The notes beneath the pieces are model-generated. The model was not told the origin of the DNA, searched no databases, and saw nothing but the letters and a program-made list of their open reading frames with translations. A program made the position numbers and the translations under genes. A stretch of DNA of 15,859 bases from an uncultured archaeon (lineage in GTDB: Archaea > Nanobdellota > Nanobdellia > Pacearchaeales > GW2011-AR1): the NCBI GenBank assembly GCA_903873955.1, contig CAIQQL010000135.1:1-15859 (forward strand), written 5' to 3'. Shown one piece after another: positions 12,634-15,859 of this stretch (its first letter is position 1; each line of letters starts with the position of its first letter).

Positions 12634-13071
12634 ATGAAACTCTCCGAACTTAAATCTGGTCAGGGCAAGGTCGATATCGAACTCAAGGTCAAGAGCAAGG
12701 CTGAGCCTCGTGTCATGAGTAAGTATGGCCGTGAGCTCAAAGTAGGCAATGCTGTAGTCACTGATGAATCCGGTGAGATGAAGCTTACGCTTTGGAATGA
12801 GGATGTTGACAAAGTGAATGTTGGAGATACCATCAAGATCACCAGCGGATATGTCTCTGAATTCAATGGAGAAAAACAACTCACCGCAGGAAAATTCGGA
12901 AAGTTAGAGGTCATTGGCAAGGCAGATGGATCTGCTGTCGAACCTGCCGCAAAACCTGAAGAAAAAACTCCAAAAACAAAGGCAAAGAAAGCCAAAAAAG
13001 AAGAGTCTGAAGAAGGCAGTGAAGAAGAATCTGGTCCTGAAGAAGAAAACTTTGAAGAAGACACTTTCTAA
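12634..13071 (+). CDS. ssb: Single-OB-fold ssDNA-binding protein with acidic tail (Sulfolobus SSB type)
   Basis: This 145-aa protein closely follows the plan of Sulfolobus SSB: one OB fold, then a disordered tail. The OB fold covers about residues 1-95, starting LKSGQGKVDIELKVKSKAEP. It includes AVVTDESGEMKLTLWNED (40-57) and VGDTIKITSGYVSEFNGEKQLTAG (63-86), the counterparts of ETGRVKLTLW and the later aromatic strands. A Lys-rich linker (about 107-122) leads to a Glu-rich tail ending in EENFEEDTF. In SSBs such tails bind partner proteins. The ATG at 12634 is 4 nt after the thioredoxin-fold stop. A longer frame from 12496 would run 46 residues through that gene with no SSB homology and is rejected. 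The binding role is inferred from family. Confidence 0.87.
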   Translation: MKLSELKSGQGKVDIELKVKSKAEPRVMSKYGRELKVGNAVVTDESGEMKLTLWNEDVDKVNVGDTIKITSGYVSEFNGEKQLTAGKFGKLEVIGKADGSAVEPAAKPEEKTPKTKAKKAKKEESEEGSEEESGPEEENFEEDTF

Positions 13072-13089
13072 AAGGATTCTTTCATAACC

Positions 13090-13097
13090 CTTAAATA
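13090..13097 (+). promoter_or_regulatory. TATA element for the superoxide dismutase gene
   Basis: CTTAAATA centred 25.5 nt before the ATG at 13119, in the 47-bp spacer after ssb. It supports a separate leaderless transcript. Confidence 0.6.
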
Positions 13098-13118
13098 GCA
13101 TTCATTTTTAATCATATT

Positions 13119-13736
13119 ATGGAAAACAAACATCTCCTTCCGAAATTAGCCTATGCATATAATGCGCTAGAGCCGTTCATAGACCAAAAAACCATGGAGG
13201 TCCATCATTCTAAGCATCATCAAACCTATACGGACAAATTCAATGAAGCCCTTGACAAGCATCCTGAGCTCTATGCAAAAAAACCAGAGGAGCTTCTTAG
13301 CAATCTCTCATCTGTCCCTGAGGACATCCGCGGGGCTGTACGCAATCATGGCGGAGGATATGTAAATCATTGTTTCTTCTGGGAAATCCTTGCCCCAACA
13401 GGTCAGAAACCGTCAGGCGCATCATCCCAGGCCATCAATACATCTTTTGGAAGCTTTGACAAATTCAAAGAGCAATTCACCGCTGCAGCACTTGGCCGAT
13501 TCGGTTCAGGGTGGGCATGGCTTGTTGTAAACAAAGACAAGAAATTAGAAATCATCTCCACCGCAAATCAGGATTCTCCGTTAAGTGAAGGGAAAAAACC
13601 AATCTTATGCATTGATGTCTGGGAACATGCGTATTATCTTAAGTATATGAACAAGCGAGCTGATTTCGTTGCTGCGTTTTGGAATGTTGTCAACTGGAAG
13701 AAAGTTGACGAGTTATTCGCTCAAGCGATAAAGTAA
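13119..13736 (+). CDS. sodA: Superoxide dismutase, Fe/Mn family, Mn-type signature
   Basis: This 205-aa enzyme converts superoxide to hydrogen peroxide and oxygen. By alignment to E. coli MnSOD, the metal ligands are His29 (MEVHHSKHH), His84 (GGGYVNHCFFW), Asp166 and His170 (IDVWEHAYYLKY). Metal preference can be inferred from two second-sphere positions. Gly80 replaces the Gln of iron enzymes, and Gln151 in STANQDSPL matches the Gln of manganese enzymes, so it is Mn-type or cambialistic. No signal peptide is visible, so it acts in the cytoplasm. Overall similarity to bacterial MnSOD (LPKLAYAYNALEPFID, RFGSGWAWLVV, FWNVVNW) is strong, which may reflect old lateral transfer. Single-gene unit, convergent with rfcL. 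Confidence 0.95.
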   Translation: MENKHLLPKLAYAYNALEPFIDQKTMEVHHSKHHQTYTDKFNEALDKHPELYAKKPEELLSNLSSVPEDIRGAVRNHGGGYVNHCFFWEILAPTGQKPSGASSQAINTSFGSFDKFKEQFTAAALGRFGSGWAWLVVNKDKKLEIISTANQDSPLSEGKKPILCIDVWEHAYYLKYMNKRADFVAAFWNVVNWKKVDELFAQAIK

Positions 13737-13741
13737 TTTTT
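13737..13741 (+). terminator. T run after the superoxide dismutase gene
   Basis: TTTTT directly after the TAA stop, filling most of the 6-bp spacer before the convergent rfcL stop codon. Confidence 0.35.
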
Positions 13742-13742
13742 C

Positions 13743-14927
13743 TTACTGTGCCGGCGTTTCTTTCTTGGTTTCGGTCAAGAAATCCATCTCCTCTTCAGAG
13801 AGGTCAAGCTGCTTCTGGATTGAATATTTACGCATGATCATCCTAAGCAGAGCGAAATCTTTCATTGCCTGCTTTGCTGAACAGTGAGTCTCATGAGCAT
13901 ATTTACGGGATATGGATTTCTTCTGCGCCATCTTCTGGTTATTGATCCAGATCTTCAAGATGCGCTTGGGAGGCTCATATTTGGTAAAACCGGGAATAGG
14001 GCCTGGCTTAGCATAGGAGACTCCTGCGCTTTGGAAGATGTTCTGATAAACAAGGAATCTCCAGGACTGCTTCTTGTAAATCCTTCCCCTAAACACGTCT
14101 GCATTGCCCAGAGCATGGAATGCCTTTGCTAACACCTCATTCTTGTACTCTTTAGGGATATTTTCCTCAAGCCATAACAGGATCTCATCCAAGGACATTC
14201 TCGTCGTATCAAACAAAGTCAAGAAGTCTTGGCGTTCTTTGAGAATCTTTTTGAGGATATTATAAATGGAGTCCTCTACATCACGCGTTTCCGTGAGGTC
14301 GATTGCACTATCGACACCCCGATAAGCCTGCAGGTCGTTTATTGCAGCCCGTATATCTCCCTGCGACCTGGTTGCCACCTGCTGAAAGAACTTCGCATCC
14401 TTGACAATCTTCTCTTTTTCTGCAACCTTCTGCAAGATCTCTGCAACATAAGGAATTGGCAGAGACTTCATCTCCACCATCTTGCATTTAGCCCTTAAAG
14501 GAGACATTTTTGATTGCCAGACATCATTGCAAGTCATAATGATAGGATGCCTTGTGGTCACCAGCAGGTTCACCAACTCAGGAATTCCCCCGATATCGGT
14601 CCCCGTCACTCCATCAACCTCATCCATGAGAATCACCTTACCTTTTTTGAACAGGCTTTGCTGTTCGGTCGCAGGTTTCAGGATCTGTTCAAGCTTCTGA
14701 CGGTTACGAAGGTCTGAAGCGTTCAATTCCAGAACATCAAAATCATTCTCTCTTGCTGCTGCAAGCGCAAGCGAGGTCTTCCCAGTGCCCGCGGGACCAT
14801 AAATGAGCAATCCTCGTTTTTTTGGGTAGTCTTTGAGAAAATTCTTAACTTCTATAACTGCCTTGTCCTGTCCGATGATATCGGCATAACTTTTTATCCT
14901 GTACTTTTCAACTAAACTGAGTTGCAT
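13743..14927 (-). CDS. rfcL: Replication factor C large subunit (clamp loader)
   Basis: This 394-aa AAA+ protein is the large subunit that, with RfcS, opens PCNA and loads it on primed DNA. Residues 1-20 (LVEKYRIKSYADIIGQDKA) are the RFC box entry. Walker A is GPAGTGKT (44-51), ELNASDLRNR (67-76) is the RFC-specific motif, Walker B is ILMDEVDG (99-106), and sensor 1 is MTCNDVWQSK. The small subunits' SRC arginine-finger motif is replaced by LRAKCKM, as expected for RfcL. The collar domain follows from about 230. Typical archaeal RfcL is about 480-500 aa with a Lys-rich tail and a PIP box. Here the chain stops soon after the collar (LDLSEEEMDFLTETKKETPAQ) with no clear PIP motif. It begins 4 nt after the rfcS stop. 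Confidence 0.93.
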   Translation of the reverse strand: MQLSLVEKYRIKSYADIIGQDKAVIEVKNFLKDYPKKRGLLIYGPAGTGKTSLALAAARENDFDVLELNASDLRNRQKLEQILKPATEQQSLFKKGKVILMDEVDGVTGTDIGGIPELVNLLVTTRHPIIMTCNDVWQSKMSPLRAKCKMVEMKSLPIPYVAEILQKVAEKEKIVKDAKFFQQVATRSQGDIRAAINDLQAYRGVDSAIDLTETRDVEDSIYNILKKILKERQDFLTLFDTTRMSLDEILLWLEENIPKEYKNEVLAKAFHALGNADVFRGRIYKKQSWRFLVYQNIFQSAGVSYAKPGPIPGFTKYEPPKRILKIWINNQKMAQKKSISRKYAHETHCSAKQAMKDFALLRMIMRKYSIQKQLDLSEEEMDFLTETKKETPAQ

Positions 14928-14931
14928 GTTC

Positions 14932-15859
14932 TTACGACTTTCCTTGGCCTGCTAGCACAAAGGAAGCAAGAAGAGCCTGTAATTGAACAAACTCATCACT
15001 ACCTTCAGTCATACGGAATTCAGTTTCACCTGTCTTTTCTGTAAGGCGTACTTTCAGTTCAGGTTCGATTTGCAAGTTCCAAGTCTCCTTTTGAATCTCT
15101 TTGATGATATCCAGCCCTGAAACGCTCTCCTTGAGCATGACATCAAGCATCTTATCTCGCGCGCTCACAAAATCGCCTGCAAGTGCATAATCAAGAATGA
15201 CCTTGATACCCGCAGGCTTTGTTGACGAAGAGATCATGTTGATCATTTCAGAGGTTATGTCCAGTGAGACCGAAGCGGTAGCCTGCAGGAGATTTATCGC
15301 CCGTCTACAATCGCCTTCACTTGCCTCATAGAAGGTGTCAAATGAGTCTGCAGAAAGATGCAAGTTCTCCTTGTCAGCGATACGTTTAATGACCTCGCTG
15401 ATATCCTTCTTCTCCAATAGCTTGAACCTAAAGACGACGCATCGAGACTGGATAGGGTCGATGATCGCGCTCGAATAATTACAGGAGAGGATAAAACGAC
15501 ATGTCGTCGCATAATTTTCCATCGTCCTTCTCAGGGCATGCTGCGCTTCCTTCGTCAACGCATCTGCCTCGTCAAGGAAGATAACCTTGAAAGGGATGGT
15601 CTCTATTGCCCGCGTCCTTGCAAAATCCTTGACTTTTTGCCTGATGACGTCGATACCTCGCTCGTCAGAAGCATTGAGCTCCAGGTAGTTGTCTCTCCAG
15701 CTTTCTCCAAAGAGAGCCTTGACGATGATAAGTGCCAGCGTCGACTTTCCGGTTCCTGCAGGACCTGAAAACATGAAATGAGGAATGTTATTCGCTAGAA
15801 CTAAAGATTTTACACGCTTGAGAATCTCCTGCTGACCTACCACCTCTTCAAATTTTGAC
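14932..15859 (-). CDS. rfcS: Replication factor C small subunit (clamp loader), 5' end outside the window
   Basis: The frame stays open to the right edge, reading KFEEVVGQQEI, the usual RfcS opening after the first 15-20 residues, so only the extreme N-terminus is missing. A GTG at 15843 is the Val inside this motif and not a start. The small subunit forms the tetramer that holds RfcL and hydrolyses ATP. Visible motifs are Walker A GPAGTGKST, the LNASDERGIDVIR RFC motif, Walker B VIFLDEAD, sensor 1 FILSCNYSS, the SRC arginine finger in DPIQSRCVVFRF, and sensor 2 GDCRRAINLLQ. The collar helices end in the charged LAGQGKS. The length (about 309 visible residues) is normal. The gene forms an operon with rfcL. 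Confidence 0.94.
   Translation of the reverse strand, partial: SKFEEVVGQQEILKRVKSLVLANNIPHFMFSGPAGTGKSTLALIIVKALFGESWRDNYLELNASDERGIDVIRQKVKDFARTRAIETIPFKVIFLDEADALTKEAQHALRRTMENYATTCRFILSCNYSSAIIDPIQSRCVVFRFKLLEKKDISEVIKRIADKENLHLSADSFDTFYEASEGDCRRAINLLQATASVSLDITSEMINMISSSTKPAGIKVILDYALAGDFVSARDKMLDVMLKESVSGLDIIKEIQKETWNLQIEPELKVRLTEKTGETEFRMTEGSDEFVQLQALLASFVLAGQGKS

Noticed and set aside
1..15859. tRNA, rRNA, riboswitch, transposon or long repeat
   Set aside because: Reading the spacers, all under 300 bases, showed no cloverleaf, conserved RNA motif, transposase gene or terminal repeats.

Overview
The window is a gene-dense archaeal chromosome segment. The clearest archaeal markers are the adjacent clamp-loader genes rfcS and rfcL, a HerA-type ATPase, an archaeal-type UMP kinase, a Trm5-like tRNA methyltransferase and a single-OB-fold ssDNA-binding protein like that of Sulfolobus. 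Almost every transcription unit also has an A/T-rich TATA element centred about 25-27 nt before its start codon. Small genes, tight packing and a membrane-anchored CPYG thioredoxin-fold protein suggest a DPANN-type lineage (for example Woesearchaeota-like). That placement is inference and no rRNA is present to test it. No tRNA, CRISPR array, insertion sequence, phage gene or long repeat was seen, and no intergenic stretch exceeds 300 bases.

Layout, left to right. (1) The 3' part of an unrecognised helical protein (+), meeting head-on a nitroreductase / KaiC-like pseudo-ATPase operon (-). (2) A divergent promoter, then a DrrA/DrrB-type ABC exporter operon (+). (3) A minus-strand block: Nudix hydrolase, then a dual-nuclease DUF2779 protein, then UMP kinase. 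(4) A small membrane protein resembling DUF1523 (+), overlapping at its 3' end a HAD phosphatase (-). (5) A minus-strand pair: an unlisted 57-aa His/Cys protein, then a COG4551-type tyrosine phosphatase. A compact bidirectional promoter separates it from a Trm5-like methyltransferase (+). (6) A PglD/NeuD-like acyltransferase (+). (7) HerA-like ATPase and Bax-inhibitor-1 membrane protein (-), each with its own promoter. (8) A thioredoxin-fold membrane protein followed 4 nt later by the SSB (+). (9) Mn-type superoxide dismutase (+). (10) rfcS-rfcL (-), with rfcS running off the right edge.

Functional themes are DNA replication and repair (RFC, SSB, HerA, DUF2779 nuclease), nucleotide handling (UMP kinase, Nudix, HAD), redox and oxidative stress (nitroreductase, thioredoxin-fold, SOD) and tRNA modification. 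The neighbourhood looks like ordinary chromosomal core plus a few lineage-specific genes, not a defence island or mobile element. The most useful results are corrected start codons set by leaderless promoters, the overlooked small His/Cys gene, the dual-nuclease protein, and the coupling of an extracytoplasmic thiol protein to an SSB.
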